Positions 38,743-48,843 of a stretch of 64,000 bases of DNA are shown here, in pieces. The stretch spans positions 1,178,001-1,242,000 of the forward strand of contig NZ_CP053837.1 in assembly GCF_013201705.1 (NCBI RefSeq), read 5' to 3'. Every line of letters begins with the position of its first letter. Positions within the stretch are counted from its first letter, which is position 1. The notes under the pieces are model-generated. The model made no database searches. It was not told the DNA's origin and saw only the letters and a program-made list of their open reading frames with translations. A program made the translations under genes and the position numbers. The stretch comes from Aliarcobacter faecis. Lineage in GTDB: Bacteria; Campylobacterota; Campylobacteria; Campylobacterales; Arcobacteraceae.

Positions 38743-39765
38743 TTGAAAGATTTTTTAAAAACATCTAGTTATGATTTTTTTCTTCCACCAGAGCAAATAG
38801 CTACATCTCCAGCTATTCCTGCCCATAGTGCTAAACTTTTAGTTTATAATAGAAAGGAAAATAGTATAACTCATGCTATTTTTAAAGATATTTTAAATTT
38901 TTTACCAGAAGATTTAACAATATTTTTAAATGATACAAAAGTAATAAAAGCTAGAATTTTTGGAGAAAAACAAAGTGGAGCAAAAATAGAGCTTCTCTTA
39001 AATAAACCTCTTTTTATGGATAGATTTTTAGTAATGATAAGAGGAAAAGTTAAAGTTGGTACAATTTTACTTTTTGATGAAAATCTAACTGCTGAAATTT
39101 TAGAATTAAATGAAGATGGAAGTAGAGTTGTAGAGTTTTTTAAAGATAAAAAAAAGCTAGATTTTAGCTCTTTAGTTGAAGTTTTAAATAAAATTGGTCA
39201 TATTCCACTTCCACCATATATAAATAGAGAAGATACAAAAGAGGACGAAACAAACTATCAAACACTTTTTGCAAAAAAAGATGGAGCTGTTGCAGCACCA
39301 ACAGCTTCTCTACACTTTACAAAAGAGCTTTTAGAGAAAATAGAAAAAAAATATGGATTAAACTATCTAACTTTACATGTTGGAGCTGGAACTTTTAAGC
39401 CTGTTGATGTTGAAGATATCTTATCTCATCCAATGCACAGTGAATATTTTGAGATAAGTAAAGAGTGTAAACAAAAAATTGATAATGCAAAAAATATTTT
39501 AGCAGTTGGTACAACAGTTACTAGAACTTTAGAATTTTATGCTAGAAAGAATATGATTTGTGGAGAGTGTGATCTATTTTTAAATCCAGCAAATAAACCT
39601 TTAATAGTAAACCATCTTTTAACAAATTTTCACCTCCCAAAATCAACTTTGATAATGCTTGTTGCCTCTTTTATAGGCTTAGAAAAAACTTTAGAACTAT
39701 ATGAGATTGCTATAAAAAATGATTATAGATTTTACTCTTATGGCGATGCTATGCTTATAATTTAA
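38743..39765 (+). CDS. queA: SAM:tRNA ribosyltransferase-isomerase QueA
   Basis: QueA transfers and rearranges the ribose of SAM onto preQ1 in tRNA, making epoxyqueuosine. The 340-residue protein has SYDFFLPPEQIATSPA at the start, a GAKIELLLNKPL stretch, VAAPTASLHFT near residue 190 and TNFHLPKSTLIMLVASFIG near 290. The start is TTG at 38743, right after the tatC TAA. Length normal. Confidence 0.94.
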   Translation: MKDFLKTSSYDFFLPPEQIATSPAIPAHSAKLLVYNRKENSITHAIFKDILNFLPEDLTIFLNDTKVIKARIFGEKQSGAKIELLLNKPLFMDRFLVMIRGKVKVGTILLFDENLTAEILELNEDGSRVVEFFKDKKKLDFSSLVEVLNKIGHIPLPPYINREDTKEDETNYQTLFAKKDGAVAAPTASLHFTKELLEKIEKKYGLNYLTLHVGAGTFKPVDVEDILSHPMHSEYFEISKECKQKIDNAKNILAVGTTVTRTLEFYARKNMICGECDLFLNPANKPLIVNHLLTNFHLPKSTLIMLVASFIGLEKTLELYEIAIKNDYRFYSYGDAMLII

Positions 39766-39775
39766 GGAGGATTTT

Positions 39776-40519
39776 TTGGTACATTATATTTTATTTGATA
39801 CAGAAACAACAGGAGCTGCTCAAGAAGATAGAGTTATTCAATTTGGTGCAATGATTTTAAATCAAAAAGGAGAACTTGAAGTTTATGATGAGCTTTGTAG
39901 TTGCGAAATTCCTATAAAACTAGAAGCGATGGAAGTTCATAATATCACTCCAAATATGATTGAAGCTAAACCAAAAGCTACCCAAACAGAGTTTTATCAA
40001 AGATTAAATGAACTAAATAGTAGTGAAAATTTTTTAATAGCTCATAACATAAATTTTGATTTAGAGATGATTCAAAAAGAGGGATTTATAAATAATTTTC
40101 AGCTAATTGATACTTTAAGATGTGCAAGACATCTATTTGATGATTTACCATATCATAGACTTCAATATCTAAGATATGCTCTTGAACTTTACAAAATAGA
40201 ACAAAGTGAAGCAGAAAAACTAAATATCTCTATAAAAGCTCACGATGCAATAGGTGATGTTTTAGTTATGAAACTATTTTTAACAAAATTGGTATCAAAA
40301 ACTAGAGAACTTTTTCCCAATATTAATCCTATGCAAAAACTAGTTGAATTAACACAAACTCCTGTTTTTGTAAAAACATTTAAATTTGGGAAATATAAAG
40401 GTGAAGATATAGAAGAAGTTGCAAAAAAAGATGCAAACTATCTAAATTGGATGAGAGAAAATATGAAAGATTTAGATGAAGATATGAAGTTTACTTTAGA
40501 TAAAGTTTTAAAACCATAA
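39776..40519 (+). CDS. DEDDh 3'-5' exonuclease, DNA polymerase III epsilon-like
   Basis: A 247-residue nuclease. The DEDDh motifs are visible: FDTETTG (Exo I), HNINFDLEM (Exo II) and HDAIGD (Exo III). The C-terminal 60 residues (TFKFGKYKGEDIEEVAKKDANYLNWM) form an extra domain seen in DUF3820-like proteins. Family members proofread, repair or trim nucleic acids; a role as the replicative epsilon subunit is not shown. The start is TTG at 39776 behind a perfect AAGGAGG. It overlaps the 3' end of the convergent comEC by 12 bases. Confidence 0.85.
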   Translation: MVHYILFDTETTGAAQEDRVIQFGAMILNQKGELEVYDELCSCEIPIKLEAMEVHNITPNMIEAKPKATQTEFYQRLNELNSSENFLIAHNINFDLEMIQKEGFINNFQLIDTLRCARHLFDDLPYHRLQYLRYALELYKIEQSEAEKLNISIKAHDAIGDVLVMKLFLTKLVSKTRELFPNINPMQKLVELTQTPVFVKTFKFGKYKGEDIEEVAKKDANYLNWMRENMKDLDEDMKFTLDKVLKP

Positions 40520-41755
40520 ATACATATAAATATTAAACCCTATCATCAAAATATTTAAAAGCCAAAAAGCTTTTTTACTAAAGATTGAAAAAAATGAGAC
40601 CAAAATATATAAAATATAAAAATATAGTGGTGTAAAAACTTCATAAACATGAAATTTATGCTCTAAAAATATTTTTATATATTCATCAAAATAGTGTGAA
40701 ACTTCAAAAATATGTGCCAAAATTTCAAAAGGATAGAAAATATTAAAAAATATCGTAATTGGTATTGAATAAAACTGCTCAAATGAAGTTTGTGGAAAAT
40801 AGTAGTGAACTATTGGATTAAATATTAAAAACATCCAAATATTAAAAAAAATAAATAGAACCCATTTATTATAGTTTTTAAAATATTGAATAAACAAATA
40901 TATATAAAAAACAGCAAATATAGAGAACCAAAAACCAATAGAAAAGATATATTTTGGATACATAGCAATAACAATTAAAAATGTATAAAATAGAGTCATA
41001 TATGAAAGAATTTTTATGTTACTTCTAAGAAGATAAATTCCCAAGCAATACATTACAAAAGCCCTTAATAACGAGGGAACAATATCAGTTAAAATCAAAT
41101 AATAAAACAAAATAGCTAAGGTTATTAGTAAAATATCAAACCTTCTGTTCCTATATGGAAAATATATATTTTGAAAAAAACTATAAGGAAAATATAAAAG
41201 CCAATAAATTACAAAAGATAAAACAACTAAATGAAACCCTGAAAGTGCTACAACATGAGTTATTGCATAGTTTGTAAAGACCATTATTAACTCTTTTGAG
41301 GTTGGAACTGCTAAAAAAAGAGCATTAAATAGTTCAACTATTTTTTCATCTTTATGATTTTTCTCTACATTTTTTATAATTCTATCTTTTATAGTTTCAG
41401 ATTTATCTAACTTATCAAAATAGATAGTTCTTGTGTAAAAACCTTTTAAATATTGTAAAAAACTTATATTTTTTGAAAGAATTAGAATATTTAGTAAATC
41501 ATATCTCTTTATTTCATCTTCAACATTTTTTGGCATATTTATAAAAAACTCAAAATTTGAAGCTTTCAATTTAAAAATATCTCCACTTTGTTTTTTATAG
41601 ATATTTAAAACTTCAACTTCTGTTTCAAAAACATCTTCTGCTTTAAAGTCTAAAAATCTACTATATTCAATAGAGATATTAAGAAGGAATAAAAAAATTA
41701 ACAAAAATATAACTTGTAATTGCCTTGATTTTAAAATATAAATAATCATAGACAT
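40508..41755 (-). CDS. comEC: ComEC/Rec2-family competence channel protein
   Basis: A 415-residue polytopic membrane protein. The ComEC core is evident from about residue 160: THVVALSGFHLVVLSFVIYWLLYF followed by SLLRAFVMYCLGIYLL. These are diagnostic for the channel that moves single-stranded DNA across the inner membrane during natural transformation. It is short compared with Bacillus ComEC and has no metallo-beta-lactamase domain, which is usual in Campylobacterota. About eight hydrophobic segments follow. It is convergent with the exonuclease gene. Confidence 0.88.
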   Translation of the reverse strand: MSMIIYILKSRQLQVIFLLIFLFLLNISIEYSRFLDFKAEDVFETEVEVLNIYKKQSGDIFKLKASNFEFFINMPKNVEDEIKRYDLLNILILSKNISFLQYLKGFYTRTIYFDKLDKSETIKDRIIKNVEKNHKDEKIVELFNALFLAVPTSKELIMVFTNYAITHVVALSGFHLVVLSFVIYWLLYFPYSFFQNIYFPYRNRRFDILLITLAILFYYLILTDIVPSLLRAFVMYCLGIYLLRSNIKILSYMTLFYTFLIVIAMYPKYIFSIGFWFSIFAVFYIYLFIQYFKNYNKWVLFIFFNIWMFLIFNPIVHYYFPQTSFEQFYSIPITIFFNIFYPFEILAHIFEVSHYFDEYIKIFLEHKFHVYEVFTPLYFYILYILVSFFSIFSKKAFWLLNILMIGFNIYMYLWF

Positions 41756-41851
41756 TATTATATACTTATTTTAAGAGCTTAATATCTATTTCTTTTTTAA
41801 TTTAGAATTATTTTTACACAAATTTTATATAATATTTTTAAAAGGATTTTT

Positions 41852-42859
41852 ATGAAAAATTTTACAAAGCAATTATTATTAGTCATTTCACTTTTATTTA
41901 CAATCTTTTTTCTATCTGCTTGTACTCCTAAAATCACGATAAAAGCTTTAGAACCATCAAAAATAGCTTCTCAAAAAATAAACTTAGTAGCAATATCAAA
42001 TATAAAAAATGATGACTTAAACCAAACAACTAGCATTGCAAATGCTCTATCAAATAAAATTATAGATAATAAAAATGTTTTTACTATTCAAAATAATCCA
42101 ATAGGTGTTGATGCTATTATAAATGGGGAAGTTTTAAATTCAAATGCTACTTATAATAGATACTATCACGAGGAGATAGATTTTTCAAGATGTAGATATT
42201 TTAGATATGATGAACAAACAAAAACAAAATATTGCTTACAATATGATATTAGATATATTCCTTGTGAAACAAAATATTATAATGTAACAACAACACTAAA
42301 TCTTGTAAATCCAGATACAAATAATGTTATTTTTTCAAAAACCTATGATAAATCTTCAAATGATAATGTATGTTATGATAGATATTTCTCTTATTCACCA
42401 TTTTTCCCTAGCCATTTAAGTACAAGAAACGATACTTTAAAAGTAAATTCTCAAATAGCTCACGAAATAGCAAGAGATTTTGTAAATGATATCTCTCCAA
42501 ATTATATCTATTTTAATGTTGAAATTATTGATTCATTAAGTGATAACAAAATCTATTCAAAAGCTCAAAAAGATAGTTTTAAAATAGCTGTTTCATATTT
42601 AGAAAAAAATCAATTTGATGTAGCTTTCAAGATTTTAGAAGATTTAGATATTGAACTAAATGGTAAAAGTTACGAAGTAGCTTATAATTTAGGTTTAATT
42701 TTTGAAGCAAGAGATGAGTTAGAAATAGCAAATAAACTATATCTAGCAATAAAAGATTTTCAAATGGATATTGAGCATAAAACTTTAGTAGATTATGCAA
42801 TAAATAGAACAAATTTAAATTTACAAAATAAGATAAAAGCTAAATCTCAATTAAACTAG
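41852..42859 (+). CDS. Lipoprotein with TPR-like C-terminus
   Basis: A 335-residue lipoprotein. The signal peptide ends in the lipobox LSAC with the acylated Cys at residue 24. The domain after it (about 30-210) is rich in Asn and Tyr and has six Cys, four of them in RCRYF, KYCLQY, IPCETK and NVCYD; this may imply disulfides. The C-terminal 90 residues repeat a helical pattern (AVSYLEKNQFDVAFKILEDL, AYNLGLIFEARDELEIANKLY) like tetratricopeptide repeats. I cannot assign a function. It is a stand-alone gene. Confidence 0.72.
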   Translation: MKNFTKQLLLVISLLFTIFFLSACTPKITIKALEPSKIASQKINLVAISNIKNDDLNQTTSIANALSNKIIDNKNVFTIQNNPIGVDAIINGEVLNSNATYNRYYHEEIDFSRCRYFRYDEQTKTKYCLQYDIRYIPCETKYYNVTTTLNLVNPDTNNVIFSKTYDKSSNDNVCYDRYFSYSPFFPSHLSTRNDTLKVNSQIAHEIARDFVNDISPNYIYFNVEIIDSLSDNKIYSKAQKDSFKIAVSYLEKNQFDVAFKILEDLDIELNGKSYEVAYNLGLIFEARDELEIANKLYLAIKDFQMDIEHKTLVDYAINRTNLNLQNKIKAKSQLN

Positions 42860-42951
42860 TAAATAACCTATTTATGGAACTTTAACTAATTTTTTTGTAT
42901 ATTATAAACTTAATATTTTATAGAGTTTAAACCAAAAGGTATTTTTTAAAA

Positions 42952-44232
42952 ATGAAAAAATTTGATTATACAGCAATCAGTGATGATTGTGTAAAGTGTG
43001 GAAAATGTAAACCAGTTTGTACAATTTTTAATATAAATCAAGATGAAGCAACAAGCCCAAGAGGTTTTATAGACCTTTTAGGTGCTTATAAAAGAGATGA
43101 ATTAGAGCTTGATAAAACTGCTAAAGAGATATTTGAATCCTGTTTTTTATGTACAAACTGTGTTGAAGTTTGTCCAAATGATTTACCAACAGATATGATA
43201 ATAGAACAAGTAAGAGCTGATATTGCTGAAAAATATGGAATTGCTTGGTATAAAAAACTATTTTTCTTCCTATTAAGACATAGAAGAATTATGGATTTTA
43301 TGTCAAAACTTGGCTATATGTTCCAAACTTGTGCTATAAAAATAGATGAAGCTAAAAAATCAGCAACTCCACGATTTTCACTTCCAATTGTAAAGAAAAA
43401 TAGAGCCCTACCCTATGCTGATAGTAAAAGCTTTTTAAATAAATATCCAGAGCATATTAAAGCAAAAAATGAAGAAAAAAAAGGAAAAGTTGCCATTTTT
43501 ATTGGTTGTATGAGTAACTATACATATACAAATACTGGAGATAGTTTAGTAAAAATCTTAAAAAAACTCTCTCTTGATATTTTTATCCCTAAAAAACAAC
43601 TTTGTTGTGGAGCTCCTGCATATTTTACAGGGGCATTTGATACTGTTGATTATTTAACTAAAAAAAATATTGAATATTTTGAAAGTTGGATAGATGATGT
43701 TGATGCAGTTATAATTCCAGAAGCAACTTGTAGTGCAATGATAAATAAAGATTGGGAACACTTTTTACACGATCAACCTGAATGGAAAGAGAGAGCTGTA
43801 AAACTATCAAAGAAAATATTTCTAGCTACAAAATGGCTAGAAAACAATACTGAACTAAAAGAGTTATTAGCAAAAAGTGGTAAAAAATTTGACCAAATGG
43901 TAACTTACCATGACCCATGCCATGCTAAAAAAATGCAAGGAGTTTGGAAAGAACCAAGAGAACTTTTAAAACAAAACTATGTTTTAAAAGAGATGAGTGA
44001 TTCAAATAGATGTTGTGGATTTGGTGGAGTTACTATGCAAACAGAAAAATTTAGCTTTGCAAGAGCAGCAGGAGCACCAAAAGCTGCTATGATTAGAGAT
44101 ACAAAAGCACAAATCGTAAGTGCAGAGTGTAGTGCATGTAGAATGCAAATAACAGATAGTTTATATCATGCAAATGTTGATGTAATATTTAAAAACCCAA
44201 TAGAGCTAATCGCTGAAGCATTGGAAGATTAA
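42952..44232 (+). CDS. Iron-sulfur CCG-domain oxidoreductase subunit
   Basis: A 426-residue soluble protein. Two 4Fe-4S ferredoxin motifs come first (CVKCGKCKPVC near residue 14 and CFLCTNCVEVCP near 64), then two CCG domains (QLCCGAP near residue 217 and RCCGFGG near 343) with the associated Cys. This is the layout of GlpC, GlcF and heterodisulfide-reductase-like subunits that link a flavoprotein dehydrogenase to the quinone pool. The dehydrogenase partner is not adjacent, so the substrate (lactate, glycolate, glycerol-3-phosphate) is open. lgt follows with 1 base between. Confidence 0.83.
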   Translation: MKKFDYTAISDDCVKCGKCKPVCTIFNINQDEATSPRGFIDLLGAYKRDELELDKTAKEIFESCFLCTNCVEVCPNDLPTDMIIEQVRADIAEKYGIAWYKKLFFFLLRHRRIMDFMSKLGYMFQTCAIKIDEAKKSATPRFSLPIVKKNRALPYADSKSFLNKYPEHIKAKNEEKKGKVAIFIGCMSNYTYTNTGDSLVKILKKLSLDIFIPKKQLCCGAPAYFTGAFDTVDYLTKKNIEYFESWIDDVDAVIIPEATCSAMINKDWEHFLHDQPEWKERAVKLSKKIFLATKWLENNTELKELLAKSGKKFDQMVTYHDPCHAKKMQGVWKEPRELLKQNYVLKEMSDSNRCCGFGGVTMQTEKFSFARAAGAPKAAMIRDTKAQIVSAECSACRMQITDSLYHANVDVIFKNPIELIAEALED

Positions 44233-44233
44233 T

Positions 44234-45043
44234 ATGGAATTTTGGCAAAATATATATTCTCACTTTAATCCCATAGCTTTTAATATTGGTGATATATCAG
44301 TTCATTGGTATGGAATTATGTATGCATTGGCTCTTTTAAGTGCTATTTTTGTAGCAAAATGGTTTATCAAATATGACAAAATAGATATAAAAGATGATAT
44401 TTTTGACTCATATATTTGGTGGGCTGAAATAGGTGTTATTTTAGGTGCAAGACTTGGTTATGTACTATTTTATGATACAAATACTATCTACTATCTAACA
44501 AATCCTTGGCAAATTTTTAATCCTTATGTTAATGGTACTTATGTTGGAATATCTGGAATGAGCTATCATGGTGCTTTTCTTGGATTTATTATTGCAAGTT
44601 TACTATTTTGTAAAAGAAAAAATATCAATTTCTGGTTTATAACTGATATTGCTGTTTTAGGTATTAGTGCAGCATATATTTTTGGACGAATTGGAAACTT
44701 CTTTAATCAAGAGCTCGTTGGAAGAGTAACAGATGTCTCTTGGGGAATTTATATTGATGGAGTTTTAAGACACCCTTCTCAACTATATGAAGCAATTTTA
44801 GAAGGTCTTTTTGTATTTTTAATTTTAGCATACTTTAGAAATAGAAAAAAATTTGATGGACAATTAGCTTTAATGTATGGAATTTTATATGCAATTGCAA
44901 GAATTATTGCAGAATTTTTTAGAGAACCAGACATTCAATTAGGTTTTTTAGTTGGAAATTGGCTAACAATGGGGATTTTACAATCTTTAGGAATTTTAAC
45001 ACTTTGTATTTTTATTTTCATATACAAATTAAAAAAGAGCTAA
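44234..45043 (+). CDS. lgt: Prolipoprotein diacylglyceryl transferase
   Basis: Lgt transfers diacylglycerol to the lipobox Cys of prolipoproteins, the first lipoprotein maturation step. The 269-residue protein has about seven membrane segments and the conserved stretch SGMSYHGAFLGFIIA, GRIGNFFNQELVGR, HPSQLYEAILEG near residue 180 and EFFREPD near residue 233. It is directly downstream of the CCG protein gene and ends at a strong terminator. Confidence 0.95.
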   Translation: MEFWQNIYSHFNPIAFNIGDISVHWYGIMYALALLSAIFVAKWFIKYDKIDIKDDIFDSYIWWAEIGVILGARLGYVLFYDTNTIYYLTNPWQIFNPYVNGTYVGISGMSYHGAFLGFIIASLLFCKRKNINFWFITDIAVLGISAAYIFGRIGNFFNQELVGRVTDVSWGIYIDGVLRHPSQLYEAILEGLFVFLILAYFRNRKKFDGQLALMYGILYAIARIIAEFFREPDIQLGFLVGNWLTMGILQSLGILTLCIFIFIYKLKKS

Positions 45044-45078
45044 AAAAAAGGTAGATGATTAAAATCATCTACCTTTTT
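45044..45078. terminator. Strong bidirectional terminator after lgt
   Basis: A roughly 17-bp inverted repeat (AAAAAAGGTAGATGATT with AATCATCTACCTTTTTT) with a very short loop. It lies between convergent lgt and the 69-residue minus-strand gene, and its A/T ends suit both directions. Confidence 0.88.
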
Positions 45079-45082
45079 TAAT

Positions 45083-45292
45083 TTAAATATAATTTTTATA
45101 TTTACTATCTTTTAACTTAAGCTTATAAAATTCAGCTCTGCTAATATCCTTTAAAAATTTTGGTTCAATATCATGCAAAGCTATAATCTCAACTCTAACA
45201 CCTTCAATAGTCCAACCTTTTCCTGTATCAACAATCACTTCTTCTTCAAAAAGTTTTATTAATTCATCTCTAGAGACTATTAGCTCTTCCAT
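45083..45292 (-). CDS. Small hypothetical protein downstream of the orphan regulator
   Basis: A 69-residue protein with no membrane segment, signal peptide or Cys. It starts 7 bases after the response-regulator gene and probably shares its transcript. It does not match a family I know; the pattern of charged beta strands around WTIEGVRVEIIALHDI suggests a small folded domain. Confidence 0.6.
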   Translation of the reverse strand: MEELIVSRDELIKLFEEEVIVDTGKGWTIEGVRVEIIALHDIEPKFLKDISRAEFYKLKLKDSKYKNYI

Positions 45293-45299
45293 ATTTTTA

Positions 45300-45992
45300 T
45301 TAATTACCTTTTACAATATCTATTGTATATCCTCTATTAGATTGGTTTTTAATAATTTCATAGTAAGTTTTTTGTCTAATTTTATTTACAATATTTCTCA
45401 TAGTATAAATTGACATATCCTTACCTTTCCAAACAACTTCTTTAATAGTATCATAGTCAATAACTTCATTCTTTTTAGCAATTAAAAGTTTTAAAAATGA
45501 TTTTTCTAATCTTGTAAAATCAATTAAAACTCCACCTGCTCTAAAAAATTGATCTCTATATTCATCAAAATAGATACCTTGATCAAACTCTATCTTATCA
45601 CCTCTTTTTGTCTGATTTAAACACATAATTATTGCTAATTTTAAATCAACTGCTCTTAAAGGCTTTGATAAAACAGTATAAGCACCAACATTTATAGATG
45701 TAACAATATCTTCCTCTTTCGCAGTTCCAGAAATAATAATCTTTGGTAAATTTGGTGCAATAGAAGATATCTCTGAACATGTTTCATAAAAAGTTACATC
45801 TTTTAAATCTGTATCAATTACAACAATATCAAATTGACTTGAAACAGCTAACTCTAAACCATCTTTTAATGTCTTAGCTTGTTTGAAATCCTTGAAATCA
45901 CCATTTATCTCTTTTTCATAACCATCATCACTACTTATTACAAGAAGCTTTGTATTGTTAAGTTTTCTTATGTTTTTTATTGCTTTTAACAT
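45300..45992 (-). CDS. OmpR-like two-component response regulator
   Basis: A 230-residue regulator. The receiver (about 12-130) has the acidic pair near residue 21 (SSDDGY), the phospho-acceptor Asp in VVIDTDL, and a conserved SKPLRAVDL. The C-terminal domain (about 135-230) is a winged helix of the OmpR/PhoB type (FTRLEKSFLKLLIAKKNEVIDYDTI, IYTMRNIVNKIRQK, IKNQSNRGYTID). No histidine kinase lies beside it, so it is an orphan here. It differs from the CosR/HsrA type at the N-terminus and should not be assumed to be that regulator. Confidence 0.82.
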   Translation of the reverse strand: MLKAIKNIRKLNNTKLLVISSDDGYEKEINGDFKDFKQAKTLKDGLELAVSSQFDIVVIDTDLKDVTFYETCSEISSIAPNLPKIIISGTAKEEDIVTSINVGAYTVLSKPLRAVDLKLAIIMCLNQTKRGDKIEFDQGIYFDEYRDQFFRAGGVLIDFTRLEKSFLKLLIAKKNEVIDYDTIKEVVWKGKDMSIYTMRNIVNKIRQKTYYEIIKNQSNRGYTIDIVKGN

Positions 45993-46090
45993 ATCTTTCT
46001 CTTTTTAATAATTTTAAATTCAAATATAATAATAACGAATTTTTTTTCTTTTGTAAAGAAGAAATTAAACATTTTAATAATTTTTATTTA

Positions 46091-48775
46091 TTATTTTAAA
46101 TCTTGCCAAGAGTTTCCAACTGCTAAAGATACCTTTAAAGGCACATTCAATACAAAAATACTCTCCATTATATTTTTTATATTTTTTGTTATTTCTTCAA
46201 CAAACTCCTCTTTTATTTCAAAAATAAGTTCATCATGAATTTGTAAAAGCATTTTTACATTTTCATCATCTTTATATTTATGTTCAATTTTTATCATTGC
46301 AAGTTTTATTAAATCAGCAGCACTTCCTTGGAACTGTGTATTCACAGCTTCTCTTAAATATGCAGCTTTTAAAAGAGGACTTACTCCTTGAAAATCAAAA
46401 AACCTTTTTCTATTTAATAAAGTTGTCACAAAACCAGATTCAACTACTTTATCTTCAATAGATTTTAAATAGCTTTTTACACTTTTAAAAGCATTAAAAT
46501 AAGAATCTATATAAAATTTTGCCTCTTTTTGGCTAATCCCTAAAGTTTCAGCTAATTTTTTTGCACCCATTCCATATAAAAGTCCAAAATTTATAGATTT
46601 AGCAATAGATCTTTTACTTTTTGCTTCATCTTCTCCAAAAATTTTAATTGCTGTTTGAAGATGTATATCTAAATCATTTTTAAAAGCCTCAACTAAAGCC
46701 TCATCTTGAGAAAAGTGAGCTAAAAGTCTTAACTCAATTTGAGAATAATCCACACCTACAAGTTTATAGCCAGTTTTTGGAATAAAAGCTTTTCTGATTT
46801 CAACTCCATTTGCTCCAAATGTTGGAATATTTTGAAGATTTGGAGATTTTGAACTAAGTCTTCCCGTTGTTGTTCCTGTTTGTAAAAATGATGTAAAAAT
46901 TCTATTATCTTTATCTTTTAAACCTAATTCTAAAAGTGGTTCAATATATGTAGAATGAAGTTTAAAAGCTTCTCTATATTTTAAAAGAAGCTGAATTACA
47001 ATATGCTCATCTTTTAAACTTTCCAAAACAGATTCATCTGTACTATAACCAGTTTTTGTCTTTTTAGAAGCTTGTAATCCTAATTTCTCAAATAAAATAA
47101 CTCCCAACTGTTTTGGAGAATTTATATTAAAACTCTCTCCACAAAGTTCATAAATTTGAATAGTTAAAGAGTTTAAAAAGTTTGAACTTATCTCTTTATA
47201 TTTTTTCAGTAATTCAACATCAACTTTTATACCTCTTTGTTCGATAGAAGCTAAGACATAAATAAAATTAAACTCTAACTCAAATGCAATATTTAAAAGA
47301 TCTTCTTCTCTTTTTTCTTTAAAAAGTTCGAGCTGTTTATTAAATAATTTGAGAGTCATTAAAGCATCTTCAGCAGCATATTGTGTAGCTTTTTCTAATT
47401 CAACACTAGAAAAATCTTCACCTTTTTTCACAACTTCACCAAAAGATATCATATCTATATTAAAATATTTTTTTATTTGATAATCAATTCCTACTTTACT
47501 ATCTGTATCTAAAATCCAAGATAAAATCATAGTATCAGCATAAAGTTTTAACTCTATATCAAAATTATTTTTTATAATCTGCCAATCATATTTAAAATTT
47601 TGTAAAACCAATTTATATCTATTTAAAATCTCTATTGTTTTTTTTGCAACTTCAAAAGAGATCTGTTTTTCAACTCCTAAATAGTTATGTGCTATTGGTA
47701 CATAGTATGCTCTATTCTCTTCATAACAGAAAGAGAAACCTACAATTTTAGCCTTTAAAGTATCTAAACCAGAAGTCTCTGTATCAAAAGCAACAATAGC
47801 ATCTCTTGGAATTTTATTTATAACTAAACTTAAACTTGATTCATCATTTAATAAAATATACTCTAAATTTTTCTCTTCTTGTTTTTCTGGAATTTTAGTT
47901 TTATAATTTAAGCCATTCTTATTTACTCTATCAAGAACTTTATTCATATCATATTTTTCTAAGCTAGTTGCAATTCTTAAAATTGGATTTTCAATAGGAA
48001 GTAAAAACTCTTCAAGGTTATCTATATAGTGACAATCATCTTTTAAAGTTACCAATTTTTTTGATAAAAAAGCATTCTCTTTAGCTTCAAGTAGTAAGTT
48101 CTGAATTCTAGGTTTACTTATTTTTTCTAAATTATCATAGATATTTTCAATATTTTTAAACTCTTTTATTAAACCCTCAGCTGTTTTTGCACCAACTCCT
48201 TTAACTCCTGGTATATTATCAGCTGTATCTCCAACCAAAGCTTGATAGTCAATAAATTCACTTGGAAGTACTCCATATTTTTCTATACATTTTGATTCAT
48301 CTATTATCTGTTTTTTTGTTGGGTCAAATAAATATACACCATTTTCATCACTTATTAATTGATACAAATCTTTATCATGAGATACAATTCTTACTTCCAA
48401 TCCTTTTGAAACTGCATCTTTTGCTATACTAGCAACCATATCATCAGCTTCATATCCAGTTTTAATAGCTATTTTAAATCCCATCTCTTCAACCCAAGAA
48501 ACAGCAATAGGAAGTTGAATTAATAAATCTTCTGGAACATCTGGTCTTTGAGCTTTATAGTTGCTATAGAGCTCATTTCTAAAGGTATCACCTTTTGCAT
48601 CAAGAGCAAAAACTATATAATCTGTTTTAAAATCTTTTCCAATTCCTGCAATAAAATTCATAAATCCTGTTAAAAGCCCTGTTGGAAAGCCATCGTTTGA
48701 ACGAAGTGGTGGTAAGGCATAGTAGCTTCTAAATAAAAATCCAAATGTATCAATAATAGTAATAGTTTTTTTCAT
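46091..48775 (-). CDS. polA: DNA polymerase I
   Basis: PolA fills gaps and removes RNA primers. The 894-residue protein has the N-terminal 5' nuclease domain (ALDAKGDTFRNELYSNYKAQRP, KTGYEADDMVASIAK, GDTADNIPGVKGVGAKTA), a 3'-5' exonuclease domain that looks intact (FDTETSGLDTLKAKIVG near residue 330), and the polymerase domain with motif A (DYSQIELRLLAHFSQD), motif B (RSIAKSINFGLLYGM) and motif C (LQIHDELIFEI). Length typical. It is divergent from kdsB with 68 bases between. Confidence 0.96.
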   Translation of the reverse strand: MKKTITIIDTFGFLFRSYYALPPLRSNDGFPTGLLTGFMNFIAGIGKDFKTDYIVFALDAKGDTFRNELYSNYKAQRPDVPEDLLIQLPIAVSWVEEMGFKIAIKTGYEADDMVASIAKDAVSKGLEVRIVSHDKDLYQLISDENGVYLFDPTKKQIIDESKCIEKYGVLPSEFIDYQALVGDTADNIPGVKGVGAKTAEGLIKEFKNIENIYDNLEKISKPRIQNLLLEAKENAFLSKKLVTLKDDCHYIDNLEEFLLPIENPILRIATSLEKYDMNKVLDRVNKNGLNYKTKIPEKQEEKNLEYILLNDESSLSLVINKIPRDAIVAFDTETSGLDTLKAKIVGFSFCYEENRAYYVPIAHNYLGVEKQISFEVAKKTIEILNRYKLVLQNFKYDWQIIKNNFDIELKLYADTMILSWILDTDSKVGIDYQIKKYFNIDMISFGEVVKKGEDFSSVELEKATQYAAEDALMTLKLFNKQLELFKEKREEDLLNIAFELEFNFIYVLASIEQRGIKVDVELLKKYKEISSNFLNSLTIQIYELCGESFNINSPKQLGVILFEKLGLQASKKTKTGYSTDESVLESLKDEHIVIQLLLKYREAFKLHSTYIEPLLELGLKDKDNRIFTSFLQTGTTTGRLSSKSPNLQNIPTFGANGVEIRKAFIPKTGYKLVGVDYSQIELRLLAHFSQDEALVEAFKNDLDIHLQTAIKIFGEDEAKSKRSIAKSINFGLLYGMGAKKLAETLGISQKEAKFYIDSYFNAFKSVKSYLKSIEDKVVESGFVTTLLNRKRFFDFQGVSPLLKAAYLREAVNTQFQGSAADLIKLAMIKIEHKYKDDENVKMLLQIHDELIFEIKEEFVEEITKNIKNIMESIFVLNVPLKVSLAVGNSWQDLK

Positions 48776-48843
48776 AATCTTCTTTCAATATGGGTTTAAA
48801 GATTTTATAATATAATAAACTCTTTTAAATAAAGGATAAAATA

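Noticed and set aside
45300-45992. Orphan response regulator as the essential HsrA/CosR regulator
   Set aside because: The N-terminal receiver and acidic-pair region do not match what I remember of that protein; left as a generic OmpR-type regulator.
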